A DNA stretch of 64,000 bases from positions 1,178,001-1,242,000 of the forward strand of contig JAPFFF010000017.1 in the NCBI GenBank assembly GCA_039105265.1. The letters are read 5' to 3'. Position numbers and translations under genes: made by a program. This document shows, piece after piece, positions 50,589-61,535 of this stretch (positions within the stretch are counted from its first letter, which is position 1; every line of letters begins with the position of its first letter). Under the pieces are notes generated by a model. That model saw nothing but the letters and a program-made list of their open reading frames with translations. It was not told where the DNA came from and searched no databases. Origin of the DNA: Tritrichomonas musculus. Lineage: Eukaryota > Parabasalia > Tritrichomonadida > Tritrichomonadidae.

Positions 50589-51680
50589 TTAATCAAATTC
50601 ACGATCTGGACAGCATTTTCTAGCAAAAAAGCTCCATACATATAAGGTTAAAATAATCCATGATATGGTAACAAGTGTCCATTTTATCCATACTTGGACA
50701 CCTTGATTGTAAAAATGCGATCCATTTGGATCTCCCCAGTTTGTAACAATCATTGTCACAAAGCAACTAGCAAAAGCAAGCACAAAATGAAAATATGTTA
50801 ATGAAAAACTGCTTTCGTCTCTATCTGTGCATGTCAGCAAATTAACTTGTCCTGTCAAATTAAACGAGTTCCATAAAAGAAAATTAAGAATAAAAGCCAC
50901 AGAAATAATCTCGAAAGTAATTGATATAGCTTTATGAGAAAAAGAGCAACAATCATAATCAACCATTGATGCAGTAAATGTTATATATGCGATATAAGAT
51001 GATATCATGCTTGCTGTTATAACTGATTGGTCTTCTAAAAAAAACGAAACTATAACAATAATAACGCATAATAAAAGATTTAAACCAATAATTAAGCGAC
51101 TTTCTGTGCATTTAAAGCATATAAAAGAAACAATAAAAAGAGAAATTGAAAGACTGGAAAATAGAATTAATATGATTATAGGCAATACAATTTTTTCTTC
51201 TGTATAAAACTTTAAATTAAGTTTGTCAAACATATCATGAAGAACAAAAAATTGGAAAATAAGATATATAGCAGAAATAAATATAGAAATTTTGAAGAAT
51301 GTAGACACAAATTTTTCAGGAAGAAATAAGCATCCAAAAATAATGCAAATAAGAAATATTTCATGAATAGATAAAAATAATGAATGAGCTTTGAGTTGGC
51401 ATGAATCATGAAGATCGTTATTTCCAAGAGTAATTAGTCCATGCGCAATATACCACAAACAAAGAGAAAATGAAATTCGTGTGGTAAAAGAAAAGGCAAT
51501 AGCAGTTTTACTTGAACCTTCTATTCTAGTTATTTTTATAAGCCAAGAATTTGGAACATAAAAAAAAATAAGACATATAATTCCAAAAATCAAAAGTTGA
51601 ATTGAATAGAATATGTTTGCTCGTCGAAGTGGAAGTATAGAATCAGAAGTTGGTGAGTCAAGTTGTGAATACTTATCCAT
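50589..51680 (-). CDS. SERINC/TDE1-family multi-pass membrane protein
   Basis: 363 aa with about 10 hydrophobic segments. The C-terminal third is diagnostic: 'FSLTYFHFVLAFASCFVTMI', then 'TNWGDPNG', then 'VWIKWTLVTISWIILTLYVW' and the end 'CCPDREFD'. This matches SERINC 'YSFFHFVFxLASLYxMMTLTNW', 'WxxVWVKIxSSW' and 'LxPDRDF'. N-terminal 'VPNSWLIKI' and 'RISFSLCLWY' also fit. SERINC proteins are lipid scramblases or serine-incorporation factors in the plasma membrane and Golgi. It is shorter than animal members (about 450 aa), mainly in the loops. Confidence 0.85.
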   Translation of the reverse strand: MDKYSQLDSPTSDSILPLRRANIFYSIQLLIFGIICLIFFYVPNSWLIKITRIEGSSKTAIAFSFTTRISFSLCLWYIAHGLITLGNNDLHDSCQLKAHSLFLSIHEIFLICIIFGCLFLPEKFVSTFFKISIFISAIYLIFQFFVLHDMFDKLNLKFYTEEKIVLPIIILILFSSLSISLFIVSFICFKCTESRLIIGLNLLLCVIIVIVSFFLEDQSVITASMISSYIAYITFTASMVDYDCCSFSHKAISITFEIISVAFILNFLLWNSFNLTGQVNLLTCTDRDESSFSLTYFHFVLAFASCFVTMIVTNWGDPNGSHFYNQGVQVWIKWTLVTISWIILTLYVWSFFARKCCPDREFD

Positions 51681-51898
51681 TTATCAGAAAAATTGAAAAA
51701 AAAAAAAATGTCATTTTCAAAATTCAATGAAGCTTTTAAATTAGTATTTGAAAATTTTGTATGAGTTTGATGATATAACTTTAATCTTAAGTAAATACCA
51801 ATTTATAAATTCCAACTTCTTTATTTATGCAAAATAAGAAAAGCAGATAGTAAAACATCATCAAAAGATTTAAAGAATAAACAGAATATTTATTAAAA

Positions 51899-52876
51899 TC
51901 AATCCATCTTCTTCTTTGCGGGCTTTAAAACATGATGTACTGTTGCTGGTATGATTCCATAAACAAAACCTGTTCGAATAAATACATTCCAAACAAAATA
52001 TACCAACCAAAACCAATAAAATAATTGAACGTATGTTACTTTAAACATATTCCAAAAAGGCGCTTTGATTTCAGCAAAAATATTAGGAATCCTTATTTCT
52101 AAATGTAAACTAATTATATTAGATTCTTCTTGATTTATTGTTTCTGATATTTTTACAATTTTGGTTGTGAAAGAAGTATTTTTGCTAAATTGTTGAAGGA
52201 TATAATCAATATCAAATGGAATTGAGTCATCAAGACGAAGCTTTTGGTATAGAACATTCTTCATGGTATCACTTGAAAATTCCTCATCTGCACTTAAAGT
52301 ACGTTGCTGGGTAAATAAAAATCGGCCAACTGTATGAACATTTTTTATTTCATCTTGGCTTACTTGATAGTGAACCATTGTATGTACGTTTTTATGTTGA
52401 ATCTTTGGGAAATTGATTGTGATTGGTAAAAGAACTGTAAGATGAATTAGTTTTTCTTTTTCAAATCTATAAGGAAGCTCAATTCTAATATCAAGATATC
52501 CTGAATCAGTAACAGCAGCCATGCAACGACCTCCAACATTGTATGAAGTGATCCAACCTTCTGTAAACTGAGGGAAATTCGAATATAAAAATGATTTGAT
52601 TTGAGTAGACGGATCATTATTGTCCTCAACTTTTAAATTACCAACAGCTAGATAATAATTAGGCGGATAGACAGTAGGACTTTCTTTAATAAGTAGGGTT
52701 GAAGGAGCTACATAGTAAGACATTACAACAAAAAGAAGAGAAATAACTATGATGATAATAGGTGATATTGTTTGTATGAGATTTGCAAAGAAGCCAACCT
52801 TACCCCAATTTTGAAAGTGAAGTTCTGGCGCTTGATACTCAACTGGCACTTCGGCATCTTGCCAAACTTCAATCAT
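51899..52876 (-). CDS. TMEM231: TMEM231 transition-zone membrane protein
   Basis: 325 aa, two membrane segments (about 37-56 and 283-303) flanking a large extracytoplasmic beta-rich domain. Conserved TMEM231 features: 'YLDIRIELPYRFEKEKLIHL' (family '[20 protein letters not shown]'), 'LEIRIPNIFAEIKAPFWNMF' then 'KVTYVQLFYWFWLVYFVW' (family '[26 protein letters not shown]'), and 'GIIPATV' near the end. TMEM231 is a membrane member of the MKS/B9 complex at the ciliary transition zone, together with MKS1, which is also encoded in this window (18664-20244). Length is near the human 316 aa. Confidence 0.85.
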   Translation of the reverse strand: MIEVWQDAEVPVEYQAPELHFQNWGKVGFFANLIQTISPIIIIVISLLFVVMSYYVAPSTLLIKESPTVYPPNYYLAVGNLKVEDNNDPSTQIKSFLYSNFPQFTEGWITSYNVGGRCMAAVTDSGYLDIRIELPYRFEKEKLIHLTVLLPITINFPKIQHKNVHTMVHYQVSQDEIKNVHTVGRFLFTQQRTLSADEEFSSDTMKNVLYQKLRLDDSIPFDIDYILQQFSKNTSFTTKIVKISETINQEESNIISLHLEIRIPNIFAEIKAPFWNMFKVTYVQLFYWFWLVYFVWNVFIRTGFVYGIIPATVHHVLKPAKKKMD

Positions 52877-53168
52877 TTTTTTTGCATAACCGTTTATTTT
52901 TTTATCATTTTGAGAAAAATTTTATATTATTCTGCATAAAAAAATCTAAATCATAATAAAAAAAATAAAAAAAGAAAATTATATTACTTTGTAGATTTAT
53001 CATAAAAAAAAATCGTTATAATACAATTTCAGAATGAAATAATCGTATTTTTAGAAAAACATATTTTATGAAGGCTACATAATTAAATAAACATTATGAT
53101 GAAGGCCACTAATATTTATATATATGTATATATATGTACTTATCCATACAAGATTTTTGCTAATTAAA

Positions 53169-53762
53169 TTAATCTAAATCTGAATGGAGTTTCTGTTGGA
53201 TAAGCTGATGGTGCATTGAATTAACTTGCTGACTCATGACAATTTGTTGATTTTTCATTTCTCTAACTTCCTTAAGTAACTGTTCAACAATTTTATATAA
53301 AGATGATATTTCAGTAGGATTTTGCGAATTAAAACTTAAATTTTCACCTGAGGTAATTGTAGTTTTAGTTGTTGATAAAAGAGAAGGTTGGATTGATGAA
53401 TTACTTATTTTGGCTGATTCTTCCTTAAGTTGTGTTGTTACTGCAATCGTTGGTTGATTATCGTTTGATTTAATGGTTTTATAAATTACACGAGCATAAT
53501 TAGGAGCCGCATTTTTATTGGCGCTTTGTTCAATGGCATCAAGTTTAGCTTCAAGTTCACTTGATCGAAGAAGTAAACCTCCTATTCTTTGATCTATCAT
53601 ATCGAGGATTGCATCTGATTCTGAAGATCTGGAATAGGATTTTGGTTGATATTTTGATGATCGATCGTTCATTTCCTTCATTTGAATTACAGCACCGCTT
53701 TTTGATATTTTTTTTTTGGTGGACTTTTTTCGACGAATTGTTGCTTGAGTTCTTGGATACAT
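53169..53762 (-). CDS. Small coiled-coil protein with basic N-terminus (197 aa)
   Basis: N-terminus very basic ('IRRKKSTKKKISKSG'). A short coiled coil at about 50-82 ('ILDMIDQRIGGLLL' onward) is followed by a Ser/Thr-rich linker and a second coiled coil at about 150-190 ('LYKIVEQLLKEVREMKNQQ'). No family recognised. It may bind nucleic acid or microtubules through the basic end; that is speculation. ATG at 53762. Confidence 0.65.
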   Translation of the reverse strand: MYPRTQATIRRKKSTKKKISKSGAVIQMKEMNDRSSKYQPKSYSRSSESDAILDMIDQRIGGLLLRSSELEAKLDAIEQSANKNAAPNYARVIYKTIKSNDNQPTIAVTTQLKEESAKISNSSIQPSLLSTTKTTITSGENLSFNSQNPTEISSLYKIVEQLLKEVREMKNQQIVMSQQVNSMHHQLIQQKLHSDLD

Positions 53763-54040
53763 TTTTGTTATTCTTAACGTATAAAATCACCTAGAATATC
53801 ACTAACAAAAGTATTGATGAGAAAGAATTTAAAAAAAGCTGGTAAATTTAAATTACCAGAATATAAGTAGATTATATCTTAACTTTCATAAATATTGCTT
53901 TTACTATAAAGAAATTTGAATTTTAACTCTAAATTTTCAATCAATTCAATTTTTTATTTTCAACTTTTTGAATTTATCTTCATTTGAAAATTGAAAAGAT
54001 TTTTATTTAACATGTCATTTGGTTCATTAAAAAAATCTGT

Positions 54041-55153
54041 ATGACTGAAGAATTTTCAACTCTGATATATGATATTGGAAGTTATTCTATCAAAGCTGGA
54101 ATGAATACAGATAAATCTCCACGCTTTATAATTTCAACTGCTTTCCCTGCTGGTGAAACAGACTTTCCGCTCGAAAAACAAATTCCAGAAGATTCAAAGG
54201 TTGAATTTTGCGTTAAAAATGGTGAAATAGTAAATAAAGAACGCTTAATATTTATTGTTGCATCTATTTTTGCTGAATATTTTCCCGAAGAAGAAGACGA
54301 GCCAAGCAAGCTACGTATAGTTTTTAGCAATATTCCTTATTCATCTAAAAAAACAATTGGAACTCTAGCTGAAATAGCTTTTGAAATTCTTCCTGCAGAT
54401 GAATTATTAATCAAGCCACCTGCTTTATTTACACTTTCATTATACACACAAATGACTTCAATTTGTGTTGATATTGGCCATGATGTTACTCATGTCGTTC
54501 CACTTGAAGATGGGTATGTTGTCCCTAAAGGAATTATGCGAACTTTTGCTGGTGGTTCAGCAATTGATATGTTTGTTGCAGCATATCATGACAAGCTTAC
54601 AGAATTCCAAACATGGGGGCAATATTTAAAGGCAATTAAATTCAAAGAAAGTAATGCTAAAGTTGCAAAAGAAAACATTGAAGATGAAATAAGCGAGGAA
54701 GAAAGTGATGATGCGATTTGCGGTTATATGTGCGGTGAACTTCTGTTTAATCCATCTTTATTTGAAGCAGCAAACCCAGATGATCAGTCACTTCCAACAG
54801 AAAGAGTTTCATCATTAATGGAAACTGAATCGGTTCAAGCCCTTATTTCTAAAAGTATTGAACAATGTGATTTGAAAAACAGAGGAGCCCTTTGGAATAA
54901 TATCATTTTAACTGGTGGAACTTCTAAAATAGCTGGATTTAAAGAAAGACTTCAAGCAGAGCTTGAAAAAATAGCACCAACAATGATAAATCCAAAGGTC
55001 ATCTTTGCTGATGATCCACAATTATCATGTTGGTCAGGATGCAAATTATGTGTTCAATTTTCTCAAACTGAAAAATGGTTCAGCAAAGATCAATATGATG
55101 ATGACCCATCAAAGGCATCTGATTTTTTCTTACAATATGGAAATTTGTGTTAA
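54041..55153 (+). CDS. Divergent actin-related protein (370 aa)
   Basis: Actin fold throughout. Phosphate-1 loop 'YDIGSYSIKAG' (actin 'VDNGSGMCKAG'), phosphate-2 region 'DIGHDVTHVVPLEDGYV' (actin 'DSGDGVTHTVPIYEGYA'), then 'FAGGSAIDMF' and the adenosine loop 'NNIILTGGTSKIAGFKERL' (actin 'GGTTMYPGIADRM'). The acidic insert 'EDEISEEESDD' replaces part of subdomain 4. The usual C-terminal 'WISKxEYDESGP' is recast as 'WFSKDQYDDDPS'. It is too divergent for conventional actin. It could be an Arp of a chromatin or dynactin complex, but I cannot place it in a numbered Arp class. Confidence 0.82.
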   Translation: MTEEFSTLIYDIGSYSIKAGMNTDKSPRFIISTAFPAGETDFPLEKQIPEDSKVEFCVKNGEIVNKERLIFIVASIFAEYFPEEEDEPSKLRIVFSNIPYSSKKTIGTLAEIAFEILPADELLIKPPALFTLSLYTQMTSICVDIGHDVTHVVPLEDGYVVPKGIMRTFAGGSAIDMFVAAYHDKLTEFQTWGQYLKAIKFKESNAKVAKENIEDEISEEESDDAICGYMCGELLFNPSLFEAANPDDQSLPTERVSSLMETESVQALISKSIEQCDLKNRGALWNNIILTGGTSKIAGFKERLQAELEKIAPTMINPKVIFADDPQLSCWSGCKLCVQFSQTEKWFSKDQYDDDPSKASDFFLQYGNLC

Positions 55154-56232
55154 TAAAATTTATTAATTATTTCAATTTTTTTAAACAAGTAGCAAAAAAA
55201 GGTAAAAAAAAAAAAAAAAACAAATCATTTTATATGAATTAACAACATTTTATTAATATAACATATCAATAAAAAGGTAGTTACACTTTGATGTATATGA
55301 TAATTTCCATGCATATTAAATTATAATTAATTAATTTATATTTAGCAAATTTTATCAAATAAATATTAAAATTCTATCTAGGAATTTTCAAGATATTTTA
55401 ATTTATAATTTTTGAGAGGTTTACAATTTGATTAAATTGAAAATAATATATGACTATAAATAATGATAAATAAGTTGATAAAATAAAATAAAATAAAATA
55501 ATAACAGATAATAAATTAAAATTTCATTTTTCTTTTTATCTATATATAAATAGATAAAAAAATGTAAAATATTCAATTTTGAGACATTGCACTTGGGAAT
55601 TCAATTTTGAGACATTGCACTTGGGAATTCAATTTTGAATCATTAAATATTCATGCTTTGAAATTTTGAAAGGTAAAAAAAACATTCAATTTTGATATAA
55701 ATTCTTTTATTGACCTATAACAGCTTTTGTATTCACCATAAATTTTGTGTTCTTTATATCTCGATAATTCCTAGATAAAAATTAAAATAATCTTTTTATA
55801 TATATGCAATATATAAATTTATATAAATATATCCAATTTTAAAATAGTCTACAATATATTTTTTAAGAAAAATAGTTTTTTTTATTCAAATACAAATAAA
55901 ATATAAATATATAGCTTCACAAAAGTTAATTATTTAATTTGCTTTATTAATTACAAGTGAATTTATTTTATTAATAAAATATTAAAGTATCAAAACAAAA
56001 AAATAATAACTCCTCATATTTTCTCATATTTTTTTGAAAATTGGTAAATCAATTATTCATAGGTATTATGCTCCAAAATTTTGTAATCAAATATGTCTCT
56101 AGGCAAATAATAATTTTATTATTTTTGAAGTAAAAATATTCCATATTCATCAACTTTTCTCAGAAAAAAAATTGAATTAAAAAGAGTGTAATTACCTTTA
56201 TCAATAATTTGTTTGCCTTATATTTTTTTTTT
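55154..56232. other. Intergenic region between actin-related and ankyrin genes
   Basis: About 1.08 kb, very AT-rich. A17 at 55204-55220, a (AAAAT)n-like run near 55480-55500, and a 28-bp tandem repeat annotated separately. No gene or RNA recognised. Confidence 0.5.
55571..55638. repeat. 28-bp tandem repeat, 2.4 copies
   Basis: Units start at 55571, 55599 and 55627 (partial, 12 nt). The two full copies are identical and include the segment GAGACATTGCACTTGGGA. Perfect identity suggests a very recent duplication. Confidence 0.9.
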
Positions 56233-59200
56233 TTAAATGTCATCATCTAAATGATTCGAAGAATTGTTCAGCATTTCTATAATTTGCTGATTTTCTGTAT
56301 AATCAATTGGCTTTTTTCATGAAAATTAAAAGAAAAAATCATTTAAATAGCAAGATAACGATATTTCAACCAGTAAAAAAAATTTCATCTTCAGCATTAA
56401 CATCAATTCCTTGATGAAGTAGCAGCAATTGAATAATTTCCATATTTTGTTTGATTACTGCTTCATGTAAAGCTGTTTTTTCATAAATCAATAAAATAGA
56501 ATTCTATCAAAAAAATTGAAAAAAATATGATAAAAATGCAAATAATATTTGATCAAATGACAAAAATTTTGAATTGAATTGAATTTGCAAATATGAAATG
56601 GAATAAAAAAACAATGAAGTTAAAACTGATTTTAAGTTAACATCTATATTTTCAGATGATAATAAAAGTTGAATAATGTCAGGACACTGCAATTCAACTG
56701 CCATAAATAAAGCTGTTTTATTAAATAATAAAAATGTCAAAACTTTATTTCAAAAAAATATTTTTTCAAAAATTTCATTCAACCAAAATAAATGAAATTC
56801 TATTGAAATCAGTGATATTGAAATGTAATTAATTACCAATTTGATTTTGAATTTCATAAAAAAGCATATTTGAAATTATATTTTAAAAATTCATGTTTGA
56901 ATTGCATCAAAATTATTTGATTTGAAATTTTATTGAAATTTTGAATATGAAATTGAATGAAAAAAAGCAATTTATAAATGTAATTAAAACAATTTAAATA
57001 GAATTCTATTAAAATGTCTGATGGTGAATTGAATTAAAGGAATTGGAAAGAAATGTAATTCAAAAATGAAATTATTCGAAATTTCATTTAAAAAAATCAT
57101 TTGAAATTATGTTTTAATTGAGTAAATTTGAAACTGAATTGAAAAAATAGCTTTTAAAATGTAATAAATATCTTTAATTGTTAACTGAATTAAAGTACTT
57201 GAATTTGAAATAGATTTGGCATTAACATTGATATTTTTGAAAAATAATAAAATTCGAACAAGATCTGAATTTTTGTTTTCAACTGCCATGTGCAATGCCG
57301 CCTTATGAATAATAGAAATTGAATTTTATTAATTGAATTGAATTGTAACATAATTAAACATCATTAATATGAATTTTATTATAATGTTTAATTTGAAATT
57401 ATGTTTAAAAAGTTGATATTAAATGTAATAAAAAGTGAAATGATTTGAAATTCTATTCAAATTTTAAGATTTGAAACTTTATGAGAAAATAAGTTATTTA
57501 TAAAACTTTATTAAATGAATTTTTGAACTTCATGATAATTGATAATATTTGAATTGAATTCAACTTTTGCATTGAAAATTGAATGAAAGCATTGAATTTT
57601 AAAATGTAATAAATTTTTTTAATTTAAAATATAATTAAAATAATTGACTATGTAACTGCATAAGAATATTTGATTTGGAATTTGATTAGAATAAAAGCAT
57701 TTAAAATGAAATTAAAAAAAAATAATTTATGAAATAGATTTTTGATTTACGTCTATTTTTTCATTTGACAATAAAAGCTGAACAATATCTATGTTTCCTT
57801 TTTCAATGGCAATATGTAATGCTGTTTTATGAATATAATGAGCAAATTTCATTTAATTATAATATGGAAAATTTCATTCAATTGAATAATTTGAAATTCC
57901 ATCATTTCATTTAATTTTGAATTCTATTTTGAATTTTGATGTGAAATTGAATTCAATTTAGAAAATAAATTGTATATAAAAATCTAATATTAAATTTTAT
58001 GATAATTAAAAACATGAAATTTCATTATAACGATTTTATTTGAAATTGAATGGAAAAAATTATTTTTAACTTCATTTAAATATTTGATCTTTGAAATTTT
58101 ATTCAAACAAAATAGCTGAAATTGAATTCAAAAAATAAATTGATTTGAAATTGAGATAAGATTAACATTAAGATTTGGGCAATTTAATAAAAGTTGTATA
58201 ATATCTAATTTTTCTTTTTCAACAGCCATATGCAGTGCTGTTTTATAAGAAATGAAAAAAATTTCATTGAATTGAATATTGAAAAATTTCATTTGAACTT
58301 GAATTTATAAAATTTTATTAAAAAACATAATTTATTAGATACATAATTACAAAACTTAATTTACAATTTCATTAAAACGTTTGATTATGTAATTCCATCA
58401 AATGAAACTTATTGAAATTTTATGAAAATAAACGAATTAAGAATTGTATTTAAATTTATTTGATTTTGAAATTTCATTTATTTATTTAAAGATGAAATTA
58501 CATTTAATCATGAGTTTGAAATTAGATAAAAAAAATCATTATTGAACATATTTAAGATTTACTTTAATTTTTTCATTTGCCAATAAAAGTTGGACAACAT
58601 CAAAATAACCTTTGTCAACAGCAATGTGAAGTGCTGATTTGTAAAAAAGAAGTAATTAATTTCATTAAAATAAATCAATTGTTTGAAATGATATTTAAAT
58701 AAATGATATCAAAATGACATTTAATTTGATCAATTGAAATTGAATTGAATTATGTGGCCTGAAATTTCATTCAATTTTTACAATTGAAATTGTATTTAAA
58801 CAAAAACATGAAATTACATTCAAACATATATTTTGTAATGTAATTAAAAAAATAATTATTTGGAATGAAATTAAATTATTTGATTTTAAATTGAATTAAA
58901 ATGGATTTGAAAATGGAATTCAATTATTTTTAATAGAATTCTATTGAAATATTTGATGTGAAATTGTATTCAATCATTTAAATCACAAACTACATGAAAA
59001 AAATAAAATATTAGTTTAAAATTGATTTTATATTTGCTTCAATTCTTTCACAATTTAACAAAGCTTGAATCATTTCTATATTTCCTTTTTCAACAGCAAT
59101 GTGAAAACCGGTTTTTTCATGAAAACATTGAATTAAAAAAAACATCATTGAACAATTAATTAATGAATTCGATTGATAATAATTCATTTTAAACCCTATT

Positions 59201-59585
59201 AAAAAAATAATTCATTGCTAATTTTATAAAAAGATTTATTTCATTTAAATTACATTTAAAAAGGTAATTAAAAACTCTATTCAAAAAAAATTTTTTTTAT
59301 TGAACTTCATTAAAATCATCATTTTTTAAATTTTATAAATTAAAAAAAATTGAAATTGTATTAAATGAATATTAATGTTGAATGTAATAAAATGATATGA
59401 GTTGAAATTGAATTACAAATCAAAATGGTTTGGAATTATATTAACAAAAAAAAATTTGTGAAATTGAATGAATAAAAAAGATATGATGAAATTGATTTGA
59501 GATTAACATCGACTCTATTACAATTTAATAAAAATTTAACTATTTCAATGTTTCCTCTATCTACTGCAATATGAAATGCTGTTTT
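56233..59585 (-). other. Interrupted ankyrin-repeat array (continuation of the gene at 61039)
   Basis: Eight complete ankyrin units occur on the minus strand, each starting with a Lys codon at 59585, 59115, 58640, 58244, 57828, 57304, 56719 and 56479. A terminal module follows from 56316 ('KKPIDYTENQQIIEML') and ends in a stop at 56235-56233. Each unit is about 33 codons with the same limits: it begins K-T/S-A/G-L/F-H ('KTALHIAIEKGNIDIVQLLL') and ends after 'DVNxKS'. Between them are AT-rich spacers of about 70 to 480 nt with stops in all frames. Unit edges coincide with single repeats, so this looks like one repeat per exon. I see no consistent GT...AG pair that keeps phase and no trichomonad ACTAACACACAG acceptor, so decay by spacer insertion or expansion cannot be excluded. 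Confidence 0.65.
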
Positions 59586-59920
59586 ATTCAAAAATAAATA
59601 ATATAAATTTCATTAATAACGAAGTCGAAACATCATGAAAAAAAAAATTGCTTTGAAATCAAATAAAAATATATTTGATGTGAATTATATTTTAAATTTT
59701 GATTTTCAACACAATTCAAAAGTAAAAAATTAGAATTACATTAAAAACAATAAATTTCAAATATCATTAACACAAATATTGAATTTTATTCAACATTGAA
59801 ATTTGAAATTCCATTGAAAACATTCAATTAAAATTCCATTGAATTTTTTGATTTGCAATTAAATTCAAAAAATGGATTTTTTAAAAATTCTATTTAAAAA
59901 CAAATATTATTTAAGAAACA

Positions 59921-61039
59921 CTATTTAAAAATGAATATTTTTTTAAGAATTATTTTGAAATTCATATCAATATTTGATGTATTTACAAGAAATTCGACCA
60001 ATTTGATGTAATTATATTGGCACAAATCATAAAAGACGAATTCATTTTTCAAATCCTTTGGGAAGTAAGAATAATTACAAAATTTATAACTTTTTGAGAA
60101 GACATAGAATTCTTTATCGTTTTGATTTGAATATAGATTGTTTCGAATATATTCAGTGATTTCAAGATGATGACATTTCAATGATTCATTGAGACATTCT
60201 TTATACGAAGCATCATTTGGCTTAATTTGATTATCCTCAAGAAAATGAATCATATCTGGATTTCGACCATGAATTGAATATATCCACAAAGATGGTGTCA
60301 ATTTGACCTTATTTAAAAACAAAAATTTCATGATTTGAATCGATCCAAAAAATGCTGAATATTCAATTAAACTTGATGTGTTCTTAAGTAAAAATGAATT
60401 CGTCTCAAAAATTGATGGCTGGATTTCTGACATCAACGGAAAATTTATTCGATTGACATGTGATATGAAATCATCAATATTATCATTTCGAATGAGTTTG
60501 CAAATAAATTTGTCGTTTTCTGCGGTTTTTCGATTTTCTTCAAATATTTCTAAATTATCAAGAAATCCTTCTCTTTCTATTTCTTCTTTCTTTGATTTAT
60601 CGAGAAAATTTTGGATTTCTGGGTAAAAATACGATGAATAATTCATTTTCGAATATTTTTCATTTGTCATGACGTCTACAATTGATTGATCAAGTGTGAT
60701 GATCTTTTCCTGAATAAGGAAAAGAAGAATTCGTTTGTTTCCTTTAAAAAAATTGAATATTTCGAAGTTGTTCAAATTTTGATTCATCAAATCTTTTAAA
60801 TATTTGAAAATTCGTTCAATTTTAGGAAAAAAAGACGATGCTCGATGATGATTTTTGGATACTTTTTTTATTAAACGTAGTATTGATATAAATTCTTGTT
60901 TGTCTTCTTGAATTTTTTGATCTTCGAAAAGATTAATTATATTTTCAAAATTATCTTCTGAAATTTCTTCATTGTCAAGGAAATCTAGAAGACTCGTTTG
61001 AACTTCTGTTTTCTTCTCTAAATATTCTTGTAAATTCAT
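59921..61039 (-). CDS. Ankyrin-family protein, N-terminal DUF3447-type part
   Basis: 372 codons from an ATG at 61039. Residues 1-170 are helical. About 175-300 matches the DUF3447 domain of trichomonad ankyrin proteins: 'SLIEYSAFFGSIQIMKFLF', 'SLWIYSIHGRNPDMIHFLED', 'SYKECLNESLKCHHLEITEY'. The first ankyrin helix pair follows ('FVFYDLCQYNYIKLVEFLVN', then 'SNIDMN'). The frame then closes 11 codons later ('FKIILKKIFIFK'), exactly where a repeat normally continues. The rest of the array follows downstream in separate pieces (56233-59585). The open frame past the repeat is AT-rich filler. Either the first exon with read-through or a split pseudogene. These proteins are cytosolic adaptors of unknown partner. 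Confidence 0.75.
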   Translation of the reverse strand: MNLQEYLEKKTEVQTSLLDFLDNEEISEDNFENIINLFEDQKIQEDKQEFISILRLIKKVSKNHHRASSFFPKIERIFKYLKDLMNQNLNNFEIFNFFKGNKRILLFLIQEKIITLDQSIVDVMTNEKYSKMNYSSYFYPEIQNFLDKSKKEEIEREGFLDNLEIFEENRKTAENDKFICKLIRNDNIDDFISHVNRINFPLMSEIQPSIFETNSFLLKNTSSLIEYSAFFGSIQIMKFLFLNKVKLTPSLWIYSIHGRNPDMIHFLEDNQIKPNDASYKECLNESLKCHHLEITEYIRNNLYSNQNDKEFYVFSKSYKFCNYSYFPKDLKNEFVFYDLCQYNYIKLVEFLVNTSNIDMNFKIILKKIFIFK

Positions 61040-61535
61040 AAAAAGATATAAGGGCTGGGTTTTTTACTCTGATTGAAAAATTGTATTGTTCTCGAAATTT
61101 GAATAGAATAATAAAAACAAGGTTTTCTTATTGTATTTTCATTTAAAGTTAAAGTAGATCTAGTTTATCAGTTAATGTTTTACTCAAAAATAAAATAAAT
61201 AAAATAAAAATAAAAAATACGAATTAAATGTTTATAAACAATTGTTAATTTCAAACAATATGAAACAAGTAAATGTAATATAACTTAATATAGTAAAACA
61301 TGGACACTTTTTAATTTTAATTTATGTTGAAATAATTTGCTTTCGTAATGATTGAAATTTGCAAGAATTATTGAAATCAAGATTAATTTAACATTCAAAT
61401 ATCTTTCATTGATTAGCAAAAACAAAAAAAGGATGATTGATTAACGAAATTTGCTAAAAGCATCATTTATATTTGATATTTAAATCAACGCTTCCTTCTA
61501 TCACTATTTACTCGAATAAAAGAAACAAGTATGCT
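61040..61535. other. Intergenic, no gene seen
   Basis: About 496 nt between two minus-strand genes. AT-rich; AAATAAAAT-type runs near 61190-61215. No gene or RNA recognised. Confidence 0.5.
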
